From: JAHJUB01 sp041653615 [NCBI: Candidatus Ratteibacteria bacterium]
Lineage (GTDB): Bacteria > Ratteibacteria > UBA8468 > MWAK01
Direction of reading: 5' to 3'
Assembly (NCBI GenBank): GCA_041653615.1
Contig: JBAZEZ010000006.1
Coordinates: 17,944-81,943 of the forward strand
DNA: 64,000 nucleotides
Shown here: piece by piece, positions 33,297 through 42,314 of the stretch
How the letters are laid out: every line of letters begins with the position of its first letter
Numbering within the stretch: position 1 is the stretch's first letter
The notes under the pieces: model-generated
The model's input: the letters and a program-made list of their open reading frames with translations, nothing else
Databases searched by the model: none
What the model was told of the DNA's origin: nothing
Translations under genes and position numbers: made by a program

Positions 33297-33477
33297 AAGC
33301 GAGGACTTTTGGTTTGGGGAAATTCGCGGAGTGACGGAAACAAAACAAGCAGCACGAAGTAACGAGTAGCCGTGGCTCGCCTTGAATTATAGGCGAGAAC
33401 ACTGAGAGTCTCGCTTTTGAGTTGCGTAGTTTTGTCCGTTACGTAGAGTGTTCCGCAAACCAAAAGCCCGAGCGCTT
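33297..33477. other. Structured element A, homologous to 39267-39447
   Basis: 181 bp with ends AAGCG/CGCTT. It can fold into a long stem: CTTTTGGTTTG pairs perfectly with CAAACCAAAAG, and GTGACGGA pairs with TCCGTTAC. Inside is a hairpin GGCTCGCC/GGCGAG. The core (GACGGAAACAAAACAAGCAG, GAGTAGCCG, GAGAACAC) is shared with element B. The right end overlaps the carB stop codon. It may be an RNA gene, a 3'-UTR structure or a repeat; the active strand is unknown. Confidence 0.6.
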
Positions 33478-35128
33478 AACTCTCACCTTCCGTCTCGTAG
33501 GTGGAATAATAATAAGGAGTATACGCCTCAAACTCCGCCCCACAGGTATCTACCTGTTTAAACGTCGGCAGAATATTCTTTTTTTGGCGCAGGTTACGGA
33601 TAAAATTTTCGCTTTTGTTCAAAAGACGGGCTAATTGGATATCAGAAAAACCATATTGCTTGGCTTTGCGCAATAAATCATCAGGTACATTCCTTTTTTT
33701 ACAGTAGCGGGCAATCTCTTTTTCCAGGACAATAATTTGTTGAATGTTGAATAAAAACCATTTATCTATTTTGGACAGATTGTAAATTTCATTTACACTC
33801 ATGCCGTTTTGCAGGGCGTATTTTATAAAAAAGATTCTATCCGGGGTGGGAATTCGCAAACCTTCCTGAATGTTTTCCGCGTCCAGGTGTTTAAACTTTT
33901 TAGCTAAGCCGGCGACACCTATCTCTAAAGACCGGAGCGCTTTTTGAAGGGCTTCCTTAAAGGTGCGTCCGATTCCCATAACTTCGCCCACCGACTTCAT
34001 CGATATGGTTAATACGGAATTTGCCGCCGGAAATTTTTCAAAGGTGAACCGGGGAATTTTAACCACGCAATAATCGATGGTCGGCTCAAAATAGGCCGGT
34101 GTTTTTTTGGTGATATCGTTCGGTATTTCATCTAACGTATATCCGACGGCAAGTTTCGCCGCTATTTTGGCGACCGGGAATCCGGTCACTTTGGAAGCCA
34201 GCGCCGAACTTCGGGATACGCGCGGGTTCATTTCAATAACCACCATCTGTCCGGTGTCGGGGTTGACCGCGAACTGGATGTTGGAACCGCCCGTTTCCAC
34301 CCCGATTTCCCTGATTATTTTTATGGCCGCGTTTCGCATCGCCTGGTATTCTTTATCGGTCAGGGTTTGAGCGGGTGCGACGGTGATGCTGTCTCCCGTG
34401 TGAATACCCATGGGGTCAAAATTTTCAATTGAACAGATTATAATCACGTTGTCTTTGAGGTCGCGCATGACTTCCAGCTCAAATTCTTTCCAACCAAGCA
34501 CGGATTCTTCAACCAATATTTCATGAATCGGGCTGCTCTTCAGGCCCTGGGCGGCAATTCCTTCAAATTCGGCAATATTATATGCCGTTCCGCCGCCGGT
34601 CCCGCCTAAGGTGAAACTGGGCCGGATAATTACCGGAAAACCGATTGTTTCCGCTATCGTACCCGCCTCTTTTAAGTCGTGGGCCCGTCCGCTTTGCGGT
34701 ATATTCAGCCCAATCTTTTTTATCGCTTCTTTGAACAAATCCCGGTCCTCGGCTTTTTTGATTGCTTCGTATTTTGCTCCGACCATCTCCACGTTATTTT
34801 TATCCAGGATGCCTTGCTCGTGTAATTCTACCGCTAAGTTGAGTGCCGTCTGCCCGCCTAGGGTGGGCAGTAAGGCATCGGGTTTTTCTTTTTCGATAAT
34901 TTTCCGCACAATATCCGCGGTAATCGGTTCAATGTATGTCGCGTCGGCCGTTTCCGGGTCGGTCATGATTGTGGCCGGATTGCTGTTTATTAAAACAACC
35001 TTGAACCCTTCCGCCCGCAGGGTTTTACAGGCCTGGGTTCCCGAATAGTCAAATTCGCAGGCCTGGCCGATTATAATCGGACCGGAGCCGATAATCAGTA
35101 TTTTCTTAATATCCGTTCGCTTAGGCAT
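33476..35128 (-). CDS. carB: Carbamoyl-phosphate synthase large subunit, N-terminal half only
   Basis: 550 residues corresponding to the first half of the roughly 1070-residue CarB: the carboxyphosphate ATP-grasp domain (1-400; [47 protein letters not shown]) and the oligomerisation domain ending at [20 protein letters not shown]. It stops exactly where the second synthetase half would start. Split large subunits (CarB1/CarB2) are known in Aquifex and Methanocaldococcus. The C-terminal half is not in this window. carA lies upstream in the same direction, separated by a repeat. Confidence 0.92.
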   Translation of the reverse strand: MPKRTDIKKILIIGSGPIIIGQACEFDYSGTQACKTLRAEGFKVVLINSNPATIMTDPETADATYIEPITADIVRKIIEKEKPDALLPTLGGQTALNLAVELHEQGILDKNNVEMVGAKYEAIKKAEDRDLFKEAIKKIGLNIPQSGRAHDLKEAGTIAETIGFPVIIRPSFTLGGTGGGTAYNIAEFEGIAAQGLKSSPIHEILVEESVLGWKEFELEVMRDLKDNVIIICSIENFDPMGIHTGDSITVAPAQTLTDKEYQAMRNAAIKIIREIGVETGGSNIQFAVNPDTGQMVVIEMNPRVSRSSALASKVTGFPVAKIAAKLAVGYTLDEIPNDITKKTPAYFEPTIDYCVVKIPRFTFEKFPAANSVLTISMKSVGEVMGIGRTFKEALQKALRSLEIGVAGLAKKFKHLDAENIQEGLRIPTPDRIFFIKYALQNGMSVNEIYNLSKIDKWFLFNIQQIIVLEKEIARYCKKRNVPDDLLRKAKQYGFSDIQLARLLNKSENFIRNLRQKKNILPTFKQVDTCGAEFEAYTPYYYSTYETEGES

Positions 35129-35157
35129 TATTATCTCAATTGCTTAAAATTTTTTTT

Positions 35158-35270
35158 GGACGCAGATGTACGCCGCAACTACAGGATAAGGATTAAAGAT
35201 AATTTAGAGTATTTCTAAAAATTTTTTAAGTTATTCTTTAATCCGCGGTAATCTGCGAAAATCAGCGTCC
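35158..35270. repeat. GGACGCAGA palindromic element, copy 4
   Basis: GGACGCAGATGTACGCCGCA at the left and AATCTGCGAAAATCAGCGTCC at the right (last bases CAGCGTCC). It separates carA from carB. Confidence 0.8.
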
Positions 35271-35277
35271 AATTAAT

Positions 35278-36360
35278 TTACATCATTTTCACGAAGTTGC
35301 TAAAAAGATAATTGGTATCGTGCGGGCCGGGTGACGCTTCCGGATGGAATTGGACCGAGAATATAGGCAGTTTTCGGTGCCGCATACCCTCCAGGGTTTG
35401 GTCGTTCAGGTTAATGTGGGTAATCTCAACATCATCTTTGTTCAAAGAATTAATGTCGACGCAGAAACTGTGATTCTGCACGGTTATCGCCAACTTCCCG
35501 GTTTTCAAATCTTTTACCGGATGGTTTCCCCCGTGATGGCCGAATTTTAGCTTGTAGGTTTTTCCGCCGAGGGATAATCCCAGAATCTGATGTCCCAGGC
35601 AAATTCCGAAGATGGGAAGCCTGCCCAGCAACTGTTTGACTGTTTCGACGACATACGGAATCCCCTCCGGGTCTCCCGGACCGTTGGAAATCAGCAAACC
35701 GTCCGGTTTGAATTTTAATATTTCACCAGCGGTTGTCCCGGCCGGAACAACCTTTACCCGGCATTCACGGGCGGCCAATTCGCGCAGGATATTATACTTG
35801 ACTCCGCAGTCAAGAACGACTACCCTGTATTTCCCGTCTTTATTCCAATCATAATATTTTTTGGAAGTAACTTTTTTGACCATGTCCTGGCCGGCCAAGC
35901 CCGAAGAATTTTTCGCTTTTTTTATTAAATTTGTCCGCTCGAAATTTTCGGTAGAGATAATTGCTTTCATGGATCCGGCGATGCGGATGTGTTTGGTTAA
36001 TGCCCTGGTATCGATTCCTTCCAGTCCGACAACACCGTGTTCTTCGAGAAAATCGCCCAGACCTTTTTCAGATCGCCAGTTACTCGCGATGCGGCTGTAT
36101 TCCTTAACGATAAATCCCTCGGCTCGGGGTTTGAGGGATTCACAATCTTCTTTATTTATTCCGTAATTTCCAATCAAGGGATAGGTCATGGTGACTATCT
36201 GGCCTTTATAGGAAGGGTCGGTGAGAATTTCCTGATAGCCCGTCATGCTGGTGTTGAAGACTACCTCGCCCGCCCTTTCCCCGGAAGCGCCAAACGCAAT
36301 GCCTTCAAAAACGGTGCCGTCTTCCAGGGCGAGTATCCCCCTCGTTTTTTTTATTCCCAT
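35278..36360 (-). CDS. carA: Carbamoyl-phosphate synthase small (glutaminase) subunit
   Basis: 360 residues. It supplies ammonia from glutamine to CarB for arginine and pyrimidine synthesis. The N-terminal domain (ALEDGTVFEGIAFG, FNTSMTGYQEILTDPSY) and the class I amidotransferase domain with nucleophile cysteine in GICLGHQILGLS and HPEASPGP are intact. The start codon is preceded by an attenuator-like leader at 36384-36430 and a good promoter, and a ten-codon frame (MKNTGHIIWE) overlaps its start. It diverges from purF. Confidence 0.95.
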   Translation of the reverse strand: MGIKKTRGILALEDGTVFEGIAFGASGERAGEVVFNTSMTGYQEILTDPSYKGQIVTMTYPLIGNYGINKEDCESLKPRAEGFIVKEYSRIASNWRSEKGLGDFLEEHGVVGLEGIDTRALTKHIRIAGSMKAIISTENFERTNLIKKAKNSSGLAGQDMVKKVTSKKYYDWNKDGKYRVVVLDCGVKYNILRELAARECRVKVVPAGTTAGEILKFKPDGLLISNGPGDPEGIPYVVETVKQLLGRLPIFGICLGHQILGLSLGGKTYKLKFGHHGGNHPVKDLKTGKLAITVQNHSFCVDINSLNKDDVEITHINLNDQTLEGMRHRKLPIFSVQFHPEASPGPHDTNYLFSNFVKMM

Positions 36361-36383
36361 ATGATGTGACCGGTATTCTTCAT

Positions 36384-36430
36384 AAAAAAACCTCCAAAAG
36401 CAACGTTGCTTTTGGAGGCGACGTTGCCTC
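36384..36430 (-). promoter_or_regulatory. Attenuator-like hairpin in the carA leader
   Basis: On the minus strand a perfect 28-bp palindrome (36418-36391, 14-bp arms) is followed by seven T (36390-36384), as in an intrinsic terminator. The preceding GAGGC (36430-36426) can pair with GCCTC in the first arm, and GCAACG can pair with the second arm, giving mutually exclusive folds. The hairpin also hides GGAGG six bases before an ATG. Transcription or translation of carA may be controlled here. Confidence 0.65.
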
Positions 36431-36442
36431 TTTTTGTAAGGA

Positions 36443-36472
36443 ATTATATCATTTTACGGCAAATAAAATCAA
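36443..36472 (-). promoter_or_regulatory. carA promoter
   Basis: TTGATT (36472-36467), an 18-base spacer and TATAAT (36448-36443) on the minus strand, about 80 bases upstream of the carA ATG. Transcription would begin just before the attenuator hairpin. Confidence 0.6.
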
Positions 36473-36488
36473 ATTTTTAGGTCGCGCG

Positions 36489-36497
36489 TGGTATAAT
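36489..36497 (+). promoter_or_regulatory. Extended -10 promoter of purF
   Basis: TGGTATAAT with the purF ATG nine bases after the -10 and no Shine-Dalgarno, suggesting a leaderless transcript. The -35 region is weak. Confidence 0.5.
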
Positions 36498-36506
36498 TTA
36501 ACAAGT

Positions 36507-37892
36507 ATGGATGGAAGAGAAAAATGCGGGGTTTTTGGAATATACGGACATCCGGAAGCGGCCGACATGGCTTTTTTGGGTCTCTACGCGCTTCAGCACC
36601 GGGGCCAGGAAAGCGCCGGAATCGTGGCGTCTGACGGCAAAGAGCTGAAATTTCATCTGGGCATGGGCCGGGTATCCGAAGTTTTTTCCCCGGAAAAACT
36701 GAAAGGTTTGACCGGACACCTGGCAATCGGCCACACCCGTTATTCCACTACCGGCGGTTCCAACATTAAAAACGCCCAGCCCTTTCTGGCCGACTATTAT
36801 GACGGCTTGATCGCGGTTGGGCATAACGGCAATTTTACCAACACTAAAACCTTGAGGCGCCGGTTGGAAGACCGGGGCGCGCTCTTTCACTCCACCACCG
36901 ACAGCGAACTGGTTACCCACCTTATCAGCCACAGCAAAGCTAAGACCTTTCCGGAAAATCTGATTGAGGCGTTGGCTCAGATTGAAGGCGCCTACTGCCT
37001 GGTTTTTATCACCAAAGACAAAATAATCGCGGCGCGCGACCCGCATGGTTTCCGGCCCCTCTGCCTGGGAAAGATCAACGGCGGATACGTGGTTGCTTCG
37101 GAAACTTCGGCCCTGGACATTTGCGAAGCCGAATACCTCCGGGAAGTGAAGCCGGGTGAAATTGTAATTATCAGTGAAAAGGGGCTGGAATCGCTTCAGC
37201 CGTTTCCAAACCGGAAACACGCCCTTTGCATTTTTGAATACATCTATTTTGCCCGGCCGGACAGCCGTATTTTCGACCACAGCGTTTATCTGACCCGCAA
37301 GCGGCTGGGTGAGAAATTGGCCCAGGAATCTCCGGCAGACGGTGATTTTGTCATGCCGGTTCCGGATTCCGGTAACTACGCGGCCCTGGGTTTCAGCCAG
37401 AAAACAGGCCTGCCGTTTGAAATGGGTTTTATCCGCAACCATTACGTCGGCCGGACCTTCATTCAGCCGGCGCAGAGAGTAAGAGACCTGGGCGTTAAGA
37501 TTAAACTAAACCCGGTCCGGGAACTGATTGCCGGTAAAAAAGTAATTCTGGTGGAGGATTCAATTGTGCGCGGTACAACCAGCCGCAGCCGGGTGCGGAC
37601 CCTGCGGAACTTTGGTGCCGAAGAGATTCACATGCGGGTCAGCTGCCCTCCGCACCGGCACCCCTGTTTTTACGGAATTGACTTTCCCACGCCGGAAGAG
37701 CTGCTGGCCAACCGGTATAACCTGAAGGAGATGACCAAATATCTCAATCTGGACAGTCTCAGTTATTTAAGTTACGAAGGGATGCTGGCCGCGATGCCCC
37801 TGCCGGCAAAAGAGTTCTGCACCGCCTGTTTCAGCGGAAAATACCCGTTCGCGCCGGAAGAAGGGTTGTCAAAGGAAGTGCTGGAAAAATAA
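36507..37892 (+). CDS. purF: Amidophosphoribosyltransferase, iron-sulfur type with propeptide
   Basis: 461 residues; first committed step of purine synthesis (glutamine + PRPP to phosphoribosylamine). The start MDGREK is a six-residue propeptide before the catalytic C7 of CGVFGIYGH, as in the B. subtilis type. The four iron-sulfur ligands appear conserved in CIFEYIYFARPDS, HPCFYGIDF and FCTACFSGKYP. The PRPP motif VILVEDSIVRGTTSR is intact. An upstream extension to 36366 would run through the carA attenuator and is rejected. Confidence 0.94.
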   Translation: MDGREKCGVFGIYGHPEAADMAFLGLYALQHRGQESAGIVASDGKELKFHLGMGRVSEVFSPEKLKGLTGHLAIGHTRYSTTGGSNIKNAQPFLADYYDGLIAVGHNGNFTNTKTLRRRLEDRGALFHSTTDSELVTHLISHSKAKTFPENLIEALAQIEGAYCLVFITKDKIIAARDPHGFRPLCLGKINGGYVVASETSALDICEAEYLREVKPGEIVIISEKGLESLQPFPNRKHALCIFEYIYFARPDSRIFDHSVYLTRKRLGEKLAQESPADGDFVMPVPDSGNYAALGFSQKTGLPFEMGFIRNHYVGRTFIQPAQRVRDLGVKIKLNPVRELIAGKKVILVEDSIVRGTTSRSRVRTLRNFGAEEIHMRVSCPPHRHPCFYGIDFPTPEELLANRYNLKEMTKYLNLDSLSYLSYEGMLAAMPLPAKEFCTACFSGKYPFAPEEGLSKEVLEK

Positions 37893-37921
37893 GCCCCGTT
37901 TCTATCTTAGTAAATAATCGT

Positions 37922-37950
37922 TTGACTTGAATATTTTAATGAAGTATAAT
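37922..37950 (+). promoter_or_regulatory. Promoter/operator of the RHH-PIN toxin-antitoxin pair
   Basis: TTGACT (37922-37927), a 17-base spacer and TATAAT (37945-37950). An imperfect inverted repeat AGTAT...ATACT overlaps the -10 and could be the antitoxin operator. Confidence 0.6.
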
Positions 37951-37982
37951 AGTAATACTAAGTAATAAACAGAGGAGGGAAT

Positions 37983-38219
37983 ATGGCGCGCACTACTCAA
38001 ATTATCAGTATTTCCGTACCGCCGGAAATGACCTGCCAGATAGACCGGCTGGCTAAGATTGAAAGCCGGACCAGGAGCGAGTTATTGCGGGAGGCTTTAA
38101 GGCGTTACCTGGAAGAGCAGGATTGGAAACGGTTATTTAACTATGGCAGGATGAAAGCCAATTCCGCCGGCATTGCCAGGGACCGGGTTGAAGAGATTGT
38201 TGATGAAAACCGGCGCTGA
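37983..38219 (+). CDS. Ribbon-helix-helix antitoxin
   Basis: 78 residues. The N-terminal part TQIISISVPPEMTCQIDRLA then RTRSELLREALRRYLEE is the beta-alpha-alpha pattern of CopG/RHH DNA-binding proteins, and the C-terminal 30 residues would bind the toxin. AGAGGAGGG before the ATG is a strong ribosome site. It overlaps the PIN gene by 17 bp. Such antitoxins neutralise the toxin and repress the operon. Confidence 0.88.
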   Translation: MARTTQIISISVPPEMTCQIDRLAKIESRTRSELLREALRRYLEEQDWKRLFNYGRMKANSAGIARDRVEEIVDENRR

Positions 38220-38622
38220 AAAGACGAAGGTTGTTCTTGACACCAACGTTCTGGTTTCCGGTCTGAACTTTGAGGGCAACGAAAACCGGATTCTAACCTT
38301 ATTTTACCGCCGCGTGGTAGAGGTATATTTTTCTTCCTTCATACTTCAGGAATTGGAAACGGTTCTGGAAAAGAAGTTCCGCTGGGAAAAAGGCCGCGTT
38401 AACTTTCTCTTGAAAAAAATCAACGACCTCGGCATTATCGTTAATCCGACGTGCAGCATTTCTGTGATTAAAACAAAAAATGATGACAACCGGATTCTGG
38501 AATGCGCTGTTGAGGCAAGGGTAGATTACCTTATCACCGGAGATACAAAGCACTTGCAGCCGTTAAGGAAAATTGAGGGAATTCCCATCCTGACGCCCAC
38601 CCAATTTCTGAATATTATCTAA
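38203..38622 (+). CDS. PIN-domain toxin
   Basis: 139 residues of the PIN family (COG1569-like putative toxins). The first acidic residue is D13 in VVLDTNVLVSGL, and later NDDNRILECAVEARVDYLITGDTKHL carries the remaining conserved acidic residues of the RNase site. PIN toxins usually cleave tRNA or other RNA. The ATG at 38203 within the end of the antitoxin gene is chosen because the domain begins there. Confidence 0.88.
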   Translation: MKTGAEKTKVVLDTNVLVSGLNFEGNENRILTLFYRRVVEVYFSSFILQELETVLEKKFRWEKGRVNFLLKKINDLGIIVNPTCSISVIKTKNDDNRILECAVEARVDYLITGDTKHLQPLRKIEGIPILTPTQFLNII

Positions 38623-38717
38623 AAACCACCTTGAGTTCCACGGGCTCCACCCGTGGGTATCTACAATTGTAAGGGCTTTATTCATCAAGCCCGCAATCGA
38701 AGAGGTAAAGGAGAAAA

Positions 38718-39194
38718 ATGGATATCAGAGAAGAAACGCCAATCAAATCGTTTAGTATTACTGCGTATATCTGTCGGATAGAGAATGGCAGAGGTAAATA
38801 TCTTCTTCTTAAGCGATGCACGTCCTACCTCGAAGGCACATGGCAGATGGTGTCTGGGAGGTTGGAAAAAGGCGAGAAAGCATGGGAAGCAGCGCTCAGG
38901 GAAATCCGAGAAGAAACCGGGTTGATTCCAGATAGACTGTATTCAACCGGAGAGGTCGAGGTTTTTTATGAAGTGAATCAGAATTGCATTAACATTGTGC
39001 CGGTATTCGTTGCTTTTATTGATTCGGACCAAGAAGTCAAAATTTCCGCAGAACATAGCGATTACAATTGGACAACAGTGGATGAAGCTAGCAAACGTCT
39101 GGGATTTGAACAACAGAAGCGAATGACGAAGAAGATTGAGGACATTTTCGTGTGTCAAAAGCCAAATGAATTTTTAAGAATCCAAGGTAGGTGA
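38718..39194 (+). CDS. NUDIX hydrolase
   Basis: 158 residues. The Nudix box GX5EX7REUXEEXGU is complete: GRLEKGEKAWEAALREIREE then TGL. The length and N-terminal SITAYICRIENGRGKYLLLKR resemble dATP/dihydroneopterin-triphosphate pyrophosphatases (NudB-like), so it may remove pyrophosphate from a nucleotide in folate or sanitation pathways. AAAGGAGA lies just before the ATG. Base composition is more AT-rich than the neighbours, compatible with acquisition alongside the toxin-antitoxin pair upstream. Confidence 0.88.
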   Translation: MDIREETPIKSFSITAYICRIENGRGKYLLLKRCTSYLEGTWQMVSGRLEKGEKAWEAALREIREETGLIPDRLYSTGEVEVFYEVNQNCINIVPVFVAFIDSDQEVKISAEHSDYNWTTVDEASKRLGFEQQKRMTKKIEDIFVCQKPNEFLRIQGR

Positions 39195-39238
39195 TATATA
39201 TTTTTTCAAGCGAGGTTTGTTTTTTATTATCTTTACTG

Positions 39239-39264
39239 AAGCGACCCTGAAAGGGTCGCGCTAC
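39239..39264. repeat. GCGACCCTGAAAGGGTCGCGCTAC hairpin repeat, copy 1 (24-mer written in part)
   Basis: GCGACCC/GGGTCGC stem with a TGAA loop followed by GCTAC. An identical unit is at 45766-45789. Here it directly precedes structured element B. Confidence 0.75.
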
Positions 39265-39266
39265 AT

Positions 39267-39447
39267 AAGCGAGGGTGTTGAGTGAGCAGAACTTAGCGTA
39301 GAGACGGAAACAAGACAAGCAGAATGAGGGTATGAGTAGCCGGGGCTCACCCGAGTTTTGGGTGAGAACACGGCGAGGCTCGTCTCCGAATTACGTAAAT
39401 TTTGCCTTGCGCGCAGCATGTGTGGCAAAAGAGACAACCGAGCGCTT
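39267..39447. other. Structured element B, homologous to 33297-33477
   Basis: The same 181-bp length, ends AAGCG/CGCTT and core order (GACGGAAACAAGACAAGCAG, GAGTAGCCG, GAGAACAC) as element A, about 70% identical over 39301-39360. The inner hairpin is GGCTCACC/GGTGAG, where element A has GGCTCGCC/GGCGAG: a compensatory G-C to A-T exchange. The right end touches the guaA stop codon. Confidence 0.6.
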
Positions 39448-40976
39448 TACTCCCACTCTATCGTCGCCGGCGGTTTGGAACTGATGTCGTAGACCACCCG
39501 GTTGACGCCCTTCACTTCGTTGATAATCCGGTTGGCAATCCTGCCCAGAAGGGGATGGGGGATAGCGGTGTAGTCCGCGGTCATGCCGTCAACGCTGCAA
39601 ACAGCCCGGAGGGCAATCACGTTTTCATAGGTGCGGGCGTCGCCCATCACGCCGACGGTCTTGACCGGCAGCAGGACCGCGAAGGCCTGCCAGATGCGGT
39701 CGTACCAGTTGGCGGCCCTTATTTCCGCGATAAAAATTTCGTCCGCTTTACGCAAAATATCAAGCCGCGTTTTCGTAATTTCTCCCAGGACACGGACCGC
39801 CAGTCCCGGACCGGGGAAAGGGTGCCGTCCGGTAATTTCCGCGGGCAGGCCCAATTCTTTTCCCAGAAGCCGCACTTCATCCTTGAAGAGATATTTTAGA
39901 GGTTCAATCAGGTCCAGTTCCATCTTCTCCGGTAGGCCCCCGACGTTGTGATGGCTCTTAATCCGGGAGGTCGGTCCGCCGAAAACCGAAACGCTTTCAA
40001 TCAGGTCCGGGTAAAGGGTCCCCTGGGCCAGGTACCTGACCCGGCCGATTTTCCGGGCTTCTTCCTCAAAGACGCGGATGAATTCCTCGCCGATAATCTT
40101 GCGCTTCTTTTCCGGGTCGATTACGCCGGAGAGTTTTTTCAGAAAACGTTTTTGAGCGTCTATTACCAGCAGGTTTATCCGAAAATGTTTGCGAAATGTT
40201 TTTTCCACCATTTCCCGTTCGCCGGCGCGCAGCAGGCCATTGTCGACGAAGATGCATCTAAGCCGGTCGCCGAGTGCTTCGTGCAGCAGAACCGACAGGA
40301 CCGAGGAATCAACCCCGCCGGAAAGTGCGCTGACCACCTGCCCGCCGCCAACCTTTTTACAAATTTCTTCCTTCTCTTTTTTGATGAAAGAAGCCATCGT
40401 CCAGTCGGGCGAAAGGCGGCTGACGCGGAAGAGAAAGTTGTGAAAGATATCCGGTCCTTTCGGCGTGTGGCTTACTTCCGGGTGGAACTGTACCCCGAAT
40501 ATTTTTTTGCTTTTATGGCGAAAGGCGGCGATTGGACAATTACCGGAAGAGCCGATTATTTCAAATCCGTGCGGTAGTTTGCTGACATAATCGCCGTGGC
40601 TCATCCAGGTGGTGAAGCGCGTCGGAAGCTTGAAAAACAGGTCGTCCCGTTTTAAGGCGGAAAAAGCGGTCCGTCCGTATTCCCGCTTTCCGGCTGACTT
40701 GACCTCTCCGTCCATAACTTGCGCGGTAAGGTGCATTCCGTAACAGATGCCCAAAATGGGGATACCCAGGGTGAAGATACCGGGGGCGCAGTCCGGGTGT
40801 CCTTTTTCGGAGACGCTGGCCGGGCTGCCGGAAATTATGAGCGCTTGCGGTTGCCGCGATTTTATTTTGGAAACAGGGGCATTATAAGGCAGGATTTCGC
40901 AATAAACTTTCGCTTCCCGGACCCGCCGCGCAATCAACTGCGTGTACTGTGACCCAAAATCAAGAATGATTACCAT
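39447..40976 (-). CDS. guaA: GMP synthase (glutamine-hydrolysing)
   Basis: 509 residues; converts XMP to GMP. The N-terminal class I amidotransferase domain has C78 in GICYGMH (most homologs have GMQ) and FHPEVSHT. The ATP-pyrophosphatase loop SGGVDSSVL and the dimerisation domain ending [14 protein letters not shown] are complete. ATG 40976 ([10 protein letters not shown]) is chosen by homology. It overlaps the end of hisH by 17 bp, so the two are co-translated. Confidence 0.95.
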   Translation of the reverse strand: MVIILDFGSQYTQLIARRVREAKVYCEILPYNAPVSKIKSRQPQALIISGSPASVSEKGHPDCAPGIFTLGIPILGICYGMHLTAQVMDGEVKSAGKREYGRTAFSALKRDDLFFKLPTRFTTWMSHGDYVSKLPHGFEIIGSSGNCPIAAFRHKSKKIFGVQFHPEVSHTPKGPDIFHNFLFRVSRLSPDWTMASFIKKEKEEICKKVGGGQVVSALSGGVDSSVLSVLLHEALGDRLRCIFVDNGLLRAGEREMVEKTFRKHFRINLLVIDAQKRFLKKLSGVIDPEKKRKIIGEEFIRVFEEEARKIGRVRYLAQGTLYPDLIESVSVFGGPTSRIKSHHNVGGLPEKMELDLIEPLKYLFKDEVRLLGKELGLPAEITGRHPFPGPGLAVRVLGEITKTRLDILRKADEIFIAEIRAANWYDRIWQAFAVLLPVKTVGVMGDARTYENVIALRAVCSVDGMTADYTAIPHPLLGRIANRIINEVKGVNRVVYDISSKPPATIEWE

Positions 40977-41586
40977 AGTTTTTTGTATACTCCACAAAAT
41001 TCTCCAACATTTTCAATCCCAAATCACCGCTCTTCTCCGGGTGAAACTGGGTGGCAAAAATATTCCCTTTTTGGAGCGCCGCGGTAAAAGAAACCCCGTG
41101 TGCGGTCCGGCCAATTTCAGTTTCTTTGGTCTTCCCGTAGTAAGAATGGACAAAATAGAATTGCGGACCCTCCGGAATTCCGAAAAAGAGCGGGCTGGGA
41201 CGGGTGTAGGCAACGCTGTTCCAGCCGATTTGCGGAACCTTTACCGTATCCGGAAACCGCTGGTTTTTACCTTTAATAATTCCAAACCCGGCTTCCGTGC
41301 CCTCTTCGCTTCCGGAAAATAGAAGTTGAAAACCCAGGCAGATGCCCAGGAAAGGCAGGTTTTTTTTCAGGTAATCAAATATAACCGGAAAGAGTCCGGC
41401 GTCTTTCAGGTTGCGCACCGCGGCGTCAAAAGCGCCGACTCCGGGCAGGACAACACCTTGCGCGTCTCCCAGCAATTTCGGGTCGGAACCTACCCTGACC
41501 ACGGCGCCGACCTTCTCCAGCGCTTTGCTGACGCTGCGCAGGTTCCCCAGGCCGTAGTCCACCACCCAAATGTATTTTTCTGACAT
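40960..41586 (-). CDS. hisH: Imidazole glycerol phosphate synthase, glutaminase subunit
   Basis: 208-residue class I amidotransferase. C83 in [11 protein letters not shown] is the nucleophile, and [14 protein letters not shown] contains the catalytic His and Glu. N-terminal [16 protein letters not shown] is diagnostic for HisH. It feeds ammonia to HisF in histidine synthesis. No other his gene is nearby; instead it sits between an ANTAR regulator and guaA. Confidence 0.94.
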   Translation of the reverse strand: MSEKYIWVVDYGLGNLRSVSKALEKVGAVVRVGSDPKLLGDAQGVVLPGVGAFDAAVRNLKDAGLFPVIFDYLKKNLPFLGICLGFQLLFSGSEEGTEAGFGIIKGKNQRFPDTVKVPQIGWNSVAYTRPSPLFFGIPEGPQFYFVHSYYGKTKETEIGRTAHGVSFTAALQKGNIFATQFHPEKSGDLGLKMLENFVEYTKNYGNHS

Positions 41587-42314
41587 TATTTTTGCAGTTG
41601 TTCGCCCAGAATCAGAGCTTCGGCCACTTGGCGCATTGAGGTGCGGCGGTCCATGCTCTCCTTCTGGATAAAGCGGAAGGCTTCTTCCTCTCCCAATCCT
41701 TTTTTTCGCATCAGGATTCCCTTTGCCCGCTCAATCATCTTCCGGCCTTCCAGTTCTTCCTCGATGACCCGGGTCTTGACTATCAGGTGGGTATTGTCAA
41801 TCGTCACCGCGGCTTGGCTGGCTACCGTCTGGAGGATTTCAATCTCCTCTTCGCTGAATTCGTGAGGAGTGGAGGTGTAGGTATTGAGCACGCCGATAAC
41901 CTTGCCCCGCACCGCCAGCGGAACCGAAAGCAGGGAAGCCAGGCCTTCTTTCCGGGCCAGGTCCTTGTGGATGTATTCTTTTTCCGACTGGACGTCAAAG
42001 ACCACAATCGGCCGGTTTTCAATCGCCACTTTACCGGCAATCCCCTCGCCCATTTTCAGGTTGGGTTTGCGGATATATTCCGGGTTGATGGATTGGGTCG
42101 CCTTAATCTCCAGTTCTTTCTTGTCGTTCAGAATCATCAGCGAGCAGATTTTTGAGTTCATCACTCCGGCGGTAACGGTGACGATGAGTCGTAAAACGTC
42201 CTCCAGGTAGAGGTCGGAACTGATGGCGGCGCTGACCTTGCTCAGCGCGTTCAGGATTTCAGCGGTGGAGTGTTCCCGTATTTTAGCTTTTTGCGGCGCT
42301 TTTTTCTGGGCCAT
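41586..42314 (-). CDS. GAF-ANTAR RNA-binding antiterminator
   Basis: 242 residues: a GAF sensor domain (about 35-175; LRLIVTVTAGVMNSKICSLM, GKVIGVLNTYTS) and a C-terminal ANTAR three-helix bundle (about 185-240; GRKMIERAKGILMRKKGLGE). ANTAR proteins bind paired RNA hairpins and prevent termination, often in nitrogen or amine metabolism. AGGAAAG before the ATG supports this start, which overlaps the translin-like gene by 32 bp. It is upstream of hisH-guaA and may control them or the amidotransferase genes around. Confidence 0.9.
   Translation of the reverse strand: MAQKKAPQKAKIREHSTAEILNALSKVSAAISSDLYLEDVLRLIVTVTAGVMNSKICSLMILNDKKELEIKATQSINPEYIRKPNLKMGEGIAGKVAIENRPIVVFDVQSEKEYIHKDLARKEGLASLLSVPLAVRGKVIGVLNTYTSTPHEFSEEEIEILQTVASQAAVTIDNTHLIVKTRVIEEELEGRKMIERAKGILMRKKGLGEEEAFRFIQKESMDRRTSMRQVAEALILGEQLQK

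Noticed and set aside
33290-33477. Continuation of carB by frameshift into the structured element
   Set aside because: None of the minus-strand frames beyond the stop shows CarB-like sequence, and the stop is at the exact domain boundary.
33297-33477. 6S RNA, tmRNA, SRP RNA or RNase P
   Set aside because: None of their conserved sequence motifs is present, and two diverged copies in 6 kb would be unusual.
36366-36506. Extended N-terminus of purF
   Set aside because: It would translate the carA attenuator region; the -10 box and the CGVFGI start support ATG 36507.
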